Origin: Fluctibacter halophilus
GTDB taxonomy: Bacteria; Pseudomonadota; Gammaproteobacteria; Enterobacterales; Alteromonadaceae
Reading direction: 5' to 3'
Assembly (NCBI RefSeq): GCF_020687825.1
Contig: NZ_JAJEWP010000007.1
Location: forward strand, 124,001 to 188,000
Length of the DNA: 64,000 bases
Made by a program: the position numbers and the translations under genes. Shown here one piece after another: positions 1 through 8,301 of the stretch. Each line of letters opens with the position of its first letter. Positions within the stretch are counted from its first letter, which is position 1. The notes beneath the pieces are model-generated. The model did not search any database. It saw only the letters and a program-made list of their open reading frames with translations, and was not told the origin of the DNA.

Positions 1-108
1 GGTTGAGTCGGTATAAAACACACTCTGCATGGTCATCTGGCTGAGCAATTGACCCAGTGTGCTCTCCTGCAGTGTGGTTTTAATCCGGTTTTGGTAATCA
101 AATTGCAT
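1..108 (-). CDS. Partial CDS at left edge, unknown protein (N-terminal 36 residues)
   Basis: An open frame on the minus strand runs from an ATG at 108-106 to the window edge without a stop. It would give a product starting MQFDYQNRIKTTL and rich in Gln, Thr and Ser. There is no strong Shine-Dalgarno sequence; only a weak purine stretch (TAGAG) lies about 10 bases upstream. Codon choice is ordinary and the frame reads into sequence outside the window. No family could be recognised from 36 residues. It would be transcribed away from the LytTR gene, sharing the intergenic region 109-691. Confidence 0.45.
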   Translation of the reverse strand, partial: MQFDYQNRIKTTLQESTLGQLLSQMTMQSVFYTDST

Positions 109-691
109 TGTCTGGCTCTATGTCGTCGCTTTACACATCAACGCGCTCTTTCAATCAGTGGTATCTTGGACGTAGCCTACGCTATTCAAGATCCTATGCA
201 TAGGTGTATAGCGCCTGTGCATAAGTTGCTATGTCCTGTAGCAGAATAATCCCGATAGAATGCCGCCATCGAGTTTTGACCGCAAAAATCGGCCCGCAGT
301 TATTTTATAGCGGGGCTTAAGGAGGTGTCTTCTCTGCAGCCGGAACACCGCCAGACGAGGGCAGAAAACTGTGAGGGGATTGGAACGTCGTGACAATAGA
401 TTTGAACGATCTACAACGTACGAGCCCGAAAGCTTCTGATACTGTTCCCCGTCTCGATGCCTGGTCATTTACAGTCTGACAGCATTGCATGTCAATGCAT
501 GAAAGGCTTCGTTGACAAAGGTCGAAACAATTCATTAAACCAACGTCATTCGCTGGATTAACCTGCTCCTGTACAGCCCAACTGCGTTAACGAAGAGCGA
601 GATATCATCCGAAACGTTGGTTTGGCCGGAACAATAGAGGTAGAGAGATTTGCACGGTGTTGTGGCAAAAGTAAAAAGGTGGAGAAAAACA
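109..691. other. Intergenic region with two adjacent palindromes
   Basis: No convincing gene was found in this 580-base stretch. Short open frames occur on both strands but have low-complexity, Cys/Arg-rich translations typical of chance ORFs. Two inverted repeats sit next to each other: ATCTTG (163-168) pairs with CAAGAT (187-192) around an inner CGTAG/CTACG pair (171-175 and 177-181), and CCTATGCATAGG (193-204) is a perfect 12-base palindrome. They lie in the probable promoter region of the minus-strand gene ending at 108, so they may be operators. Confidence 0.4.
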
Positions 692-1423
692 GTGTCTCAC
701 ATGCATATCATTTGTGAACATGGCCTGTCAGCCATTGAACAGATAGCAACGGCAGCCCGCGAGCAAGGTCTTGAGTGCAATGTGGTTGACTATGAAAATA
801 TGCTTAATGCAATCCAGAGTATCGGTAATACGTCTTTAGCGATTGCTTTTTTGCGCTATGACACAAGCGCTGCTCTTGAGGAGTATGTCGTGCAATTGCA
901 GTCCCCTGATACGTTCGTAGTGCTTGTTGTTGAGCACTTTGAACACTACAGTGATGCGCTTAAGCAAAATGCAGACGGCTACTTGTTGATACCCTTTACA
1001 ACCCGTAATGTTATCGCGCAGATTGCCAGCATCATCACTCAGCACCAAGTGGTAAACACGCTACTGAGCAATCGTCAAAAGCCGGTCAAGTCGTTACAGC
1101 ACTCCCCGCGCATAGCGCTTCGGGAAGTGGGCAGAACACGGTTTATCAAACTCGATGAGATCTCCTATGTCAGAGGGGCGGGAAATTATATTGAGTTGTG
1201 TTTGAACAGTGGCAAAAAAATCTTACATTGCGCGTTAATGAAGGACATGGAGCGTGATTTGATAGCCACTCAGTTTGTACGTATTCATAAGTCGGTGATT
1301 GTGAGAAAAGATCTGATTAGCGAGTTGAGGCGAAACAGGAGTGGTTCGTATGATGTTGTGTTGGATAGTGGTGAAGTGTTTCAGGTCTCTCGTTCCCGAA
1401 AACACATTTTGGAAGCCTTGTAG
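692..1423 (+). CDS. LytTR-domain DNA-binding regulator with degenerate receiver-like N-terminus
   Basis: The C-terminal ~95 residues form a LytTR DNA-binding domain: ISYVRGAGNYIEL, then FVRIHKSVIV and the terminal F-V-S-R beta-strand pattern. The first ~120 residues look like a response-regulator receiver fold. The late-alpha/beta signature appears as ADGYLLIPF, where receivers normally have a Lys before Pro-Phe, and no acidic pocket or phospho-acceptor Asp is evident. It is therefore probably a pseudo-receiver. I chose GTG 692 because GGAG at 681-684 is 7 bases upstream; an in-frame TTG at 650 also has a GAGG at good spacing and would add 14 residues. There is no cognate histidine kinase nearby. 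LytTR proteins usually bind direct repeats in promoters of virulence, biofilm or competence genes; the targets here are unknown. Confidence 0.8.
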   Translation: MSHMHIICEHGLSAIEQIATAAREQGLECNVVDYENMLNAIQSIGNTSLAIAFLRYDTSAALEEYVVQLQSPDTFVVLVVEHFEHYSDALKQNADGYLLIPFTTRNVIAQIASIITQHQVVNTLLSNRQKPVKSLQHSPRIALREVGRTRFIKLDEISYVRGAGNYIELCLNSGKKILHCALMKDMERDLIATQFVRIHKSVIVRKDLISELRRNRSGSYDVVLDSGEVFQVSRSRKHILEAL

Positions 1424-1908
1424 TGCTTGCTCAATGCCCTAATCCATATTGGTTTGCCTTGTGGCCGTAGCTATCCCAATGGCAACGATGCAGTCATTCT
1501 TCAAGCCTGACGATTCTTGGCCATATCACCTATCGCTGTACCGAGGTTTCTGTTATTTCAGTGCAGTGCTCAGGGCCTTTTTTATTGTTAGTGACGGGCT
1601 GGCGATCAGGCCAGACGGGTCCCTGTTTGCGAACGATTCGACAAGGTTTTTGAACGCAGGGCTAAGCATTCGCCACACAGGATGTTTACTATCCCCTGTC
1701 AGACGAACAGTACACCTGACCATTGTGCATGATAGATTTGCCTGGGGAGCGCTCGCGTTATTTCTCTTTGCTGCGCTCCCATTTTTCGAACTCAATTCAA
1801 CCCGTGAACTGCGGGTCATGGCAGGCGGTTAGCGTGGACGTAATTTAATAAAACGGGTTGATGGCCTCCTGAGAGGTTATTGACTGATTGAAAAGTTGAG
1901 ATAACCCA
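1424..1908. other. Intergenic region, no supported gene
   Basis: This 485-base gap contains a TTG-initiated plus-strand frame (1449-1832, 127 codons) and an overlapping minus-strand frame (1553-1819). Neither has a ribosome-binding site, a recognisable domain or convincing composition. I see no terminator with a clear U-run. It may be decayed coding sequence, but nothing in it can be assigned. Confidence 0.35.
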
Positions 1909-2787
1909 ATGTTTTGTTCATTTTTCTTGCGTATCGCTTGGTTGTGGATGTTGCTACCAACATCGTATGCCATGGCCGTCGTTGTCGCTGTTGACGAAGC
2001 ACACAACAATTTACACACCATAGATCACAAGTACTCAGCGTTTGCTAAGGTGCTTGAACAGCATGGCTATGAGGTGGTCAAAAATACCCAGAAATTCAGT
2101 CCCGCGGCATTGCGGAATATTGACGTGTTGGTTGTTGCGAATGCTCTTCACGTCAGTGATGTAGAAAACTGGGCTTTACCCACGGCTGAGGCTTTCGACC
2201 GTGGGGAAATTGAAGCGGTTAACCATTGGGTGAAGCAAGGCGGCGCATTGTTGTTGATTGCCGATCACTTTCCGTTTCCCCGCGCAGCCCAATCATTGGC
2301 TTCCTCGTTTGGTTTCTTTTATGTTGACGGATATGTCCGTGACGACTCTAATCCGAAGCAGATTTTCAGTGTTCAAAGAGGCAATCTTACTCGTCACGCC
2401 ATTCAGCAAGGAAGCGCTGCTTATGCGCCGATAAAAACCATACGAGTGTTTACGGGAAGCGCAATTTTAGCGCCGCCCAATGCTCAGATCCTGTTGTCAT
2501 TGAGTGAGCATGCAAAGGCAACAATGCCAGCTGATCCCCATGATGCACCAGAGGATACCATTGAGCTTGTGGTGGGTGGATTCAGTCAAGGGGCAGTACT
2601 TGACGTCGGTCGTGGAAGAGTTGCTGTGTTTGGTGAGGCTGCAATGTTCACTGATCAGGTTTTCGAAGCTAGGATCGTTGATGGTAAGCGTTTTGAGCAA
2701 CGTCACGTAGGGTTTAGTTCTGAAGGTGCGGAAGAGAATGCGCGTTTTGCCACCAATGTTATTCGTTGGCTAAGTGGAACGCTCTAA
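1909..2787 (+). CDS. Exported DUF4350-like protein
   Basis: This 292-residue protein begins with a signal peptide or membrane anchor (hydrophobic core in residues 3-23, ending near SYAMA). The mature part opens with VAVDEAHNNLHTID, the start typical of DUF4350/GldG-like periplasmic domains, and continues as a Rossmann-like fold related to class I glutamine-amidotransferase domains: VLVVANALHV, then the glycine-rich GGALLLIADHFPF, and near the end GRVAVFGEAAMFTDQ. No catalytic Cys-His pair is evident, so a non-enzymatic binding role is possible. It stands alone on the plus strand before the alpha/beta-hydrolase gene, 51 bases away. The function is unknown. Confidence 0.7.
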   Translation: MFCSFFLRIAWLWMLLPTSYAMAVVVAVDEAHNNLHTIDHKYSAFAKVLEQHGYEVVKNTQKFSPAALRNIDVLVVANALHVSDVENWALPTAEAFDRGEIEAVNHWVKQGGALLLIADHFPFPRAAQSLASSFGFFYVDGYVRDDSNPKQIFSVQRGNLTRHAIQQGSAAYAPIKTIRVFTGSAILAPPNAQILLSLSEHAKATMPADPHDAPEDTIELVVGGFSQGAVLDVGRGRVAVFGEAAMFTDQVFEARIVDGKRFEQRHVGFSSEGAEENARFATNVIRWLSGTL

Positions 2788-2838
2788 TCGTATGTCTAGC
2801 CATCACCTAGCTCTCGGTACACCCAAGTGGAGAAGACC

Positions 2839-3669
2839 ATGAATGCAGTGATTGCGTATTGTTATCAAGTCTATTTTTCGCTGTTCGGTCGAATAGCACC
2901 GCAGCGTGCGGCGGCCAAAGCGTTGGCACTGATGTTCACCGTGCGCAGGCGTGGCTTCCCCTTTATCAAGGTGCCACAACCGGATCAAATCACTACCTTA
3001 CCCAGTCACGGATACTTGCTGCGCTGGGCGGGAAACAATGGTAAATCAATACTGCTGCTGCATGGATGGAACGGCACGTTGGATCAGTTTGAACGGCTGT
3101 TTCATTGTGCCCGGGCTGAGGGGTATACGGTATATGGTTTGCAGCCCCGCGGTTACGGGCCCTCGTCATATTCACAATCAAACCCTGGCTGGTTTATCCG
3201 TGCTATCGAAGAAGCTATCCACACGGTACCGGGCTTGTTTGATATTGCGGTGGGTCATTCAATGGGGGCTGGTGCGTTGGCCTATTCGGCATCTAAGGAT
3301 GCAATTGCTAAACAGCTGGTATTGATCAGTGGCCCGGCGTCATTTGAAAACATTGTTACCCGCTTTGCAGCCTTGTTGAAGCTCGGAAATCAGGCCACCC
3401 GATGCTTCTCAGCGCAGGTGCAAGACATCGTCGGTTTACGTCATGAACAGCTGGACATTGAGTCGCTGGCGAGCAACATTAGTGTACCGGTGACCTTATT
3501 GCATGATGAGGACGATCCACAAATTCCGATAGCGGACGCGCGGGCGCTGGAACAAGCCCTGCCCAACGCAACGCTGATAGTCAGTCGTGGCTTTGGCCAT
3601 GTGCGTCTGCTCAACAGTGACGCTACAACGGATGCCTTTGCGTCGCTGATGTCTGATCAGTCGTCGTGA
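2839..3669 (+). CDS. Alpha/beta hydrolase
   Basis: This 276-residue alpha/beta-hydrolase-fold protein shows the oxyanion-region HGWNG following LLLHG, the nucleophile elbow GHSMGAG (Ser), an acidic DDP in the late strand (DEDDPQIPI), and a C-terminal GFGHVRLL supplying the catalytic His. The triad is therefore complete. The start is ATG 2839 because GGAG (2829-2832) lies 6 bases upstream; an in-frame GTG at 2827 would overlap that site. No signal peptide is clear, although the N-terminus is mildly hydrophobic. The substrate cannot be inferred; relatives include esterases and lysophospholipases. It is followed on the same strand by a small membrane protein and a serine hydrolase, possibly one operon. 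Confidence 0.85.
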   Translation: MNAVIAYCYQVYFSLFGRIAPQRAAAKALALMFTVRRRGFPFIKVPQPDQITTLPSHGYLLRWAGNNGKSILLLHGWNGTLDQFERLFHCARAEGYTVYGLQPRGYGPSSYSQSNPGWFIRAIEEAIHTVPGLFDIAVGHSMGAGALAYSASKDAIAKQLVLISGPASFENIVTRFAALLKLGNQATRCFSAQVQDIVGLRHEQLDIESLASNISVPVTLLHDEDDPQIPIADARALEQALPNATLIVSRGFGHVRLLNSDATTDAFASLMSDQSS

Positions 3670-3751
3670 AACGCCAACCTTTCAAACATTGGAAAAACGT
3701 GTGCGAAGCAGGTGCTGTGCTCCTGTGTGTCCGCGCCAGGAGAAGTTAACG

Positions 3752-4159
3752 ATGAAAGCCCCGCTAAGCAGCAAAGTGATGATCACCATTGGTGTATTTT
3801 TCTACCTCGTTGTGATCCCTTATCTGGAAACAAACCAATCCCACGTGTTCAATCAGACCTGGCCGCCCCATGCGCGGTTTCACGAAGTCTGGCAGTTGTT
3901 TACCCACTGCGCCCTTGGCATCGTTGCACTGTGGCTAACCTGGCATCGTCAGGCTATTGCCATGGCCGCCACACTGTCGACGTGTATTATGGGAGGCGTA
4001 CTGGTTGCTCACGCCATGTCTGGGGAGTATGGCGGATCGGTGCAATCGGGTAATTTGAGTAAACAAGTGTTGGGCATGGAGCTGGCTGTTTTTGTCGCGC
4101 TGGTGGTGGTTCTGTTGTCACTGACCGCTGCCTTTATCGCTCGTTCACGACTTGGGTAG
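3752..4159 (+). CDS. Small four-helix membrane protein (DUF6640-like)
   Basis: This 135-residue integral membrane protein has about four hydrophobic helices, near residues 8-25, 45-62, 68-87 and 107-128. A conserved-looking loop, FNQTWPPHARFHEVWQL, follows the first helix. That loop resembles the uncharacterised DUF6640 family, but the assignment is from memory of the pattern. ATG 3752 is preferred over upstream starts because AGGAGA (3738-3743) is 8 bases away and the extra 21 upstream residues are Cys/Arg-rich. It lies 82 bases after the hydrolase and 22 bases before the serine hydrolase, so the three probably share a transcript. The function is unknown. Confidence 0.7.
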   Translation: MKAPLSSKVMITIGVFFYLVVIPYLETNQSHVFNQTWPPHARFHEVWQLFTHCALGIVALWLTWHRQAIAMAATLSTCIMGGVLVAHAMSGEYGGSVQSGNLSKQVLGMELAVFVALVVVLLSLTAAFIARSRLG

Positions 4160-4181
4160 TCATACTGCAAGGAGGCTGGAA

Positions 4182-5627
4182 ATGCCTGTTAGGCACATTA
4201 TCTACGGTGGACTGGGCATCGCCCTGTTGACCCTGTCGGTTTCTGCACAGGCGGCCGACGTCGCCCCATCGTCCACGTCACCCACGCCAAGCGGCGGCAT
4301 TTCGTTGTCGGCGGTGACTGAACAGATTGTCGGCGAGTACGTTGAGCGGGGATGGTTTTCGGGTAATGTGCTGGTGGCGCATCAGGGACAGGTACTTTTC
4401 CAACAAAGCTACGGACTGTCGGATCGTGAAAACTGCACCGCCAATCAACCCTGTACCCGATTTAACCTCGGCTCCATTGCCAAACACTTTACCGCGGTGC
4501 TTGTGTTGCAGCAGATTGAAAAGGGCAAGTTGCAGCTCAATACACCGATTGCCCGGTTTAAGCTGGGGATTGCACCTGACATTGCAAATAAGGTAACGGT
4601 GCAGCAGTTGTTGATGCATCGGGCCGGATTTGGCGACATTTTCACGCCTCAATACATGGCTGACCCACTGGCATACGACACGCTGGAAAAGAAAATCGCG
4701 CTGCTTCGGGACCGACCGCTGCTGTTTGAACCGGACAGTGAATACCGTTACAGCAACTATGGCTACATTCTGCTCGGTGCAATGCTTGAAAACGTTACCG
4801 GACAAAGGTTTGCCGATTTGTTGCGCAATAACATTTTTACCCCACTGGGGATGGCCCGGACTTCGGTTTCTCCCGAACCTGCGTCGTCGTGTCAATCACA
4901 ACGCTATCATTTCACGCTGTTTCAATCTCTGGAGAAAAGTCGTCTTTATGAGGTGCCCGGACCGGACGGTGGCATTGAATCGACCACCAGAGATGTGTTG
5001 CAGTTTTACCGCGCACTGTTTTACACCGATGGGTTGGTCAACCGCGAATCCGACGCGTTTAAAGCGGTGTTTGGTGCGCAGCCATCTCATTTTGCCGGGT
5101 TTGGCGGTGGCACCGGGATCAGTGCAGCAGTGGAATTGGACCTCGCCGCCGATTATCAGGTGGTCGTGCTGGCCAACACGGATGAGCTGGTCGCCGAACG
5201 GATATCTTCTCGCATCCTGCAGCAACTCCGCCAAGGCAGATATGATCCGGTTCGCTTGCCGGCAAAACATTTTGTTTATCAGGTTTATCAGCAACACCGC
5301 GAAAACAATACCGCAGAGGCTATACAGCAGGCCTACACGGATGCCGGCTTTACCCGGTTTATCGGCCGCGCCATCAATGAAGCCGGCATGGCATTGCTTG
5401 AACACCACCAATGGCAAGATGCGATGGGGTTGTTTGACGCGCTCATTGCATTGTTTCCCAATGCACCCCAAGCCTACGACAGTAAAGCCTATGCCTTTCT
5501 TGCTCAGGGAAAGCAGGCGGCAGCCCAAGCAACCTTTGCCCAGGCCCTGGCATTGGATCCGGACTTTTTAAGTGACTATGACGCTGATCAATATGCGGTA
5601 GAGGCGTTGTCGACGATTATGCAGTAA
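4182..5627 (+). CDS. Exported serine hydrolase (class C beta-lactamase/PBP-like) with C-terminal TPR-like repeats
   Basis: This 481-residue protein has a signal peptide (residues 1-25, cleavage near AQA-AD). The beta-lactamase/transpeptidase fold is shown by the S-x-x-K tetrad at about 98-101 (GSIAK) and Y-S-N at about 190-192. A glycine-rich segment (FGGGTGIS) may serve as the third motif. After about residue 350, two helical hairpins rich in Ala and Gln (AYDSKAYAFLAQGKQAAAQ) read as TPR units. ATG 4182 follows AAGGAGG (4169-4175) by 6 bases. Family members include D-aminopeptidases, esterases and cell-wall enzymes; antibiotic hydrolysis cannot be inferred. It converges on the metalloprotease gene with an 11-base overlap of 3' ends. 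Confidence 0.85.
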   Translation: MPVRHIIYGGLGIALLTLSVSAQAADVAPSSTSPTPSGGISLSAVTEQIVGEYVERGWFSGNVLVAHQGQVLFQQSYGLSDRENCTANQPCTRFNLGSIAKHFTAVLVLQQIEKGKLQLNTPIARFKLGIAPDIANKVTVQQLLMHRAGFGDIFTPQYMADPLAYDTLEKKIALLRDRPLLFEPDSEYRYSNYGYILLGAMLENVTGQRFADLLRNNIFTPLGMARTSVSPEPASSCQSQRYHFTLFQSLEKSRLYEVPGPDGGIESTTRDVLQFYRALFYTDGLVNRESDAFKAVFGAQPSHFAGFGGGTGISAAVELDLAADYQVVVLANTDELVAERISSRILQQLRQGRYDPVRLPAKHFVYQVYQQHRENNTAEAIQQAYTDAGFTRFIGRAINEAGMALLEHHQWQDAMGLFDALIALFPNAPQAYDSKAYAFLAQGKQAAAQATFAQALALDPDFLSDYDADQYAVEALSTIMQ

Positions 5628-7218
5628 GGTATCTTCGCCGCCAAATCATCAGTAACAGCCACAGGTTTAGCAGTAACATACTGCCACCACCGGATGACGA
5701 CGCCTTGTCATCGTCGCGGATGTTGACTGTTATCTGCCCAAATTCGCCAATCTGATCCCCGCGCAGATTAACCGTGAAACGTCTGTCGCCGTCTATGCGG
5801 TTGTTATTCATGATCGGCACAGTAATGGTCTGTATGTCATCACCTTCTGAAAACACTAACTGGCCTGAAACAGAAGCATAGTCAGTACCTGCGGTGGCAT
5901 TGCCGTTTTCAGTGAAGTAATCAACCACTAGCTCACCTTGTTGGCTGTTTAGACGTATTACCGGTATCGAGATCGTACTGACGGTTTCAGCTACGCTTAT
6001 GGAGGCTTGTTCAAAACTGACTTGGCCGAGGTTTATCTCCGCGGATGTCAACGATACCTGTATCGGGACACTGGTGATCGTCAGGTTCTCAGGGTATCTA
6101 ATCCCTACTTCGAAGGTTTCAGTGTCTTCTCCCTCGGCATCATCCACTATGTGCACCGTGACGCTCTGCTGCTGTACGCCAGCATCAAATGTAACACGTG
6201 TCGTCAGTGGCAAAAAATCCTCACCTGCAGTTGCCGTCATGGAGCGGGTGTAGAATTCGACACTGGTTGCTTGAGAGATATCACCACTACGCTCAATGGT
6301 CAGGTAAAGGTCAAGGCCTTCCTCTGCCTGTTCTACGCTATCGATATGGGATGTGATGGCGACCTCACCGTAAATCGGCATTTCACGCCAATGGGCGTAA
6401 TCGAGACGTGCATGCTCCTGAGCCAGGGCCATATGCTCGCGTAAAAGTCGTGCGTTGTCGGCTTGTTCAGCAATACCACAAGGATCGCCCTCAATAACTA
6501 TGTCAGGAGAAGAATACAGGGGGTGTCTTGTTGTTCGGTCCACCGATTCATTCATGATTGTTCCGTGGCCCGCGCACTGCCAGGCGTAACTGTAGTTGGT
6601 CAGTGGATAGTTGGCTTTGTCCCGATCATGTTCCATGCCGTCGTTATGGCCCCATTCATGGGCTGCGAGAGACGAAACAAAACAGCCCGCGCCGTATTCC
6701 ATCACGGCGACGGTTCCTTGAATAGAAGCCCAACCGCAATAGCTGCCACCCTGGCGAGCGCGCAAGACTAGAAGGCTGTCTGCAGAGAATCGTTCCATCT
6801 GATCATATCGTTGTGTGTCGCTTAGTACCCGCTGATAAAACCCTTGCAGACTCGGATCACCATTATCTTCAAAAAGCAAAGGTTCCACTGCAACAATCCG
6901 CCGACGCAATGGGATACCATGATTTTCCAGTGCCAGATTGGCAAACCCTGTTTGGATCTCAAGGTAAGATTGCAGCGTTTCACGGCTTGTCGAAGACGCC
7001 AGCTCAGCGGTGTACAGCACCAGAATGTCGACGTATCGAAGCTGATTGTCATCCGTACGGGGAGTTATTTTACGTTTCACGCCCTTAATCTGTGCGTAGC
7101 GTTTGTACAGATCCTCGGCCTGCAATGGCCCAGTATCTTTGCTGACCCGCGTGCTTGCCATATTGGATTGAAAGGGGAGAATACAGAACAAGGCAATGAA
7201 GAAGGCGGTTTTCGTCAC
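5617..7218 (-). CDS. Secreted metzincin-type metalloprotease with two Calx-beta domains and GlyGly-CTERM tail
   Basis: This 533-residue protein has a signal peptide (residues 1-21). The metalloprotease domain contains HEWGHNDGMEHD at 187-198, which fits the zinc-binding HExxHxxGxxHD of metzincins, with a downstream M-N in the Met-turn position (HGTIMNES). Two tandem Calx-beta-like beta-sandwiches follow, roughly residues 295-395 and 400-505, each with the TAGxDY/TAGEDF motif. The C-terminus (507-533) is a serine linker, Gly-Gly-Gly, a hydrophobic helix and an Arg cluster. This is the GlyGly-CTERM pattern recognised by rhombosortase and linked to type II secretion. It is therefore probably an extracellular or surface-released protease. 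No rhombosortase gene is in the window. Confidence 0.85.
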   Translation of the reverse strand: MTKTAFFIALFCILPFQSNMASTRVSKDTGPLQAEDLYKRYAQIKGVKRKITPRTDDNQLRYVDILVLYTAELASSTSRETLQSYLEIQTGFANLALENHGIPLRRRIVAVEPLLFEDNGDPSLQGFYQRVLSDTQRYDQMERFSADSLLVLRARQGGSYCGWASIQGTVAVMEYGAGCFVSSLAAHEWGHNDGMEHDRDKANYPLTNYSYAWQCAGHGTIMNESVDRTTRHPLYSSPDIVIEGDPCGIAEQADNARLLREHMALAQEHARLDYAHWREMPIYGEVAITSHIDSVEQAEEGLDLYLTIERSGDISQATSVEFYTRSMTATAGEDFLPLTTRVTFDAGVQQQSVTVHIVDDAEGEDTETFEVGIRYPENLTITSVPIQVSLTSAEINLGQVSFEQASISVAETVSTISIPVIRLNSQQGELVVDYFTENGNATAGTDYASVSGQLVFSEGDDIQTITVPIMNNNRIDGDRRFTVNLRGDQIGEFGQITVNIRDDDKASSSGGGSMLLLNLWLLLMIWRRRYLTA

Positions 7219-7434
7219 GATGAAACCTCATGTGCTGCGGTTATTGAATAGCACATTTTACTGAGCTGGCGCAGATGGGGCAGCAGGATGTGATGAATAG
7301 CGTTTTCTTTATAGTGAATAGTCGAAACGGGGCAGCCAATGACGAACTGCACCTTCATATGATGTCATCAAAATGATTGTACCGTTGTCAGGGACACGTT
7401 AACCTGCGTTTTTGACCATGCAACGGAAATGATC

Positions 7435-8301
7435 ATGCAAATTGCCGGTATGAACCATGCTCAGCGGGAGCGCCTGGCGTTCATTGATTTCAGCTTACAG
7501 TATTTCGGCCATGTCAGTCGTCAGGACCTGGTTGACCGGTTCGCTACCGGCCTGGCAGCCTGCACCCGCGATTTTGCCACCTACAAGACCCTGGCCGAAA
7601 ACAACCTGGTGTTGCAACACCAGAGCAAGCAATACGTCAGAACCGATGCCTTCAAGCCCCTGTTCAAACACGACCCGGAAGTGATCCTGACGTCACTGAG
7701 CCGTGGGTTTGGCAATGGCCTGTCGACCCGAGTACAGCCCTCCGAGCAGTGCATGGATGCGGTGCGCTTGATCCATCCCAAACCAGACATTATTGCGGCA
7801 TTGATGCGTGCCAGTCACCTTCAGCAGGCAGTGCGCTGTGACTACGTGTCTCTGAGCTCCGGTGCGTCCCAGAGAGTTCTTGTGCCTCATGCCATAGTCA
7901 ACAATGGCCACCGTTGGCATGTGCGCGCCTTTGACCGTGCCAATGGTGGCTTCCGCGATTTTGTCTGTACCCGTTTTACCGCGGTGTCGGTGTTCAGCAA
8001 TGACATCAAAGCCCATGAAGGACGAGGTCATGATGATGCCTGGCACGCAATGGTGGATCTGATCATGATCCCCCATCCGTCCATTACTCACCCGGAAGCC
8101 ATCGCACTGGATTACGACATGCATGACGGCAAGCTGACGGTGCAGTGCCGCGCGGCGTTGGCGGGGTATTTATTGCGCCAGTGGCAAGTCGACTGCAGTG
8201 AGGGCTACAAGTTTACCGGACAAGGTTGTCAGTTGGCGCTTGCTAACCGGGAAGTGCTTGGCAAGCTTGAGAACCCAGGTCTGGCCCCAGGGGGACGCTA
8301 A
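7435..8301 (+). CDS. WYL-domain transcriptional regulator, CapW/BrxR type
   Basis: This regulator of about 288 residues has an N-terminal winged helix-turn-helix (FGHVSRQDLVDRF...CTRDFATYKTL), a central WYL domain whose strands include RVLVPHAIV, RWHVRAFD and FRDFVCTRF, and a C-terminal extension. Its size and domain order match the CapW/BrxR family, dimeric repressors that control CBASS, BREX and other defence operons and are thought to sense nucleic-acid or nucleotide ligands. The W-Y-L triplet reads W-H-V here. ATG 7435 is favoured because GGAA sits 6 bases upstream; ATG 7429 is the alternative. It precedes the condensin-like operon and converges on the unknown gene 8298-8837 with a 4-base overlap. 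That it regulates that operon is inference. Confidence 0.85.
   Translation: MQIAGMNHAQRERLAFIDFSLQYFGHVSRQDLVDRFATGLAACTRDFATYKTLAENNLVLQHQSKQYVRTDAFKPLFKHDPEVILTSLSRGFGNGLSTRVQPSEQCMDAVRLIHPKPDIIAALMRASHLQQAVRCDYVSLSSGASQRVLVPHAIVNNGHRWHVRAFDRANGGFRDFVCTRFTAVSVFSNDIKAHEGRGHDDAWHAMVDLIMIPHPSITHPEAIALDYDMHDGKLTVQCRAALAGYLLRQWQVDCSEGYKFTGQGCQLALANREVLGKLENPGLAPGGR

Noticed and set aside
163-204. Intrinsic terminator at the left edge palindromes
   Set aside because: Neither hairpin is followed by a T-run on either strand.
1449-1832. 127-codon plus-strand frame with a TTG start
   Set aside because: It has no ribosome-binding site, no recognisable domain and an overlapping opposite frame; the composition looks like chance.
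4182-5627. AmpC-type antibiotic resistance beta-lactamase
   Set aside because: SxxK and YxN are shared with many esterases and peptidases; the TPR-like tail and length argue against a dedicated beta-lactamase.
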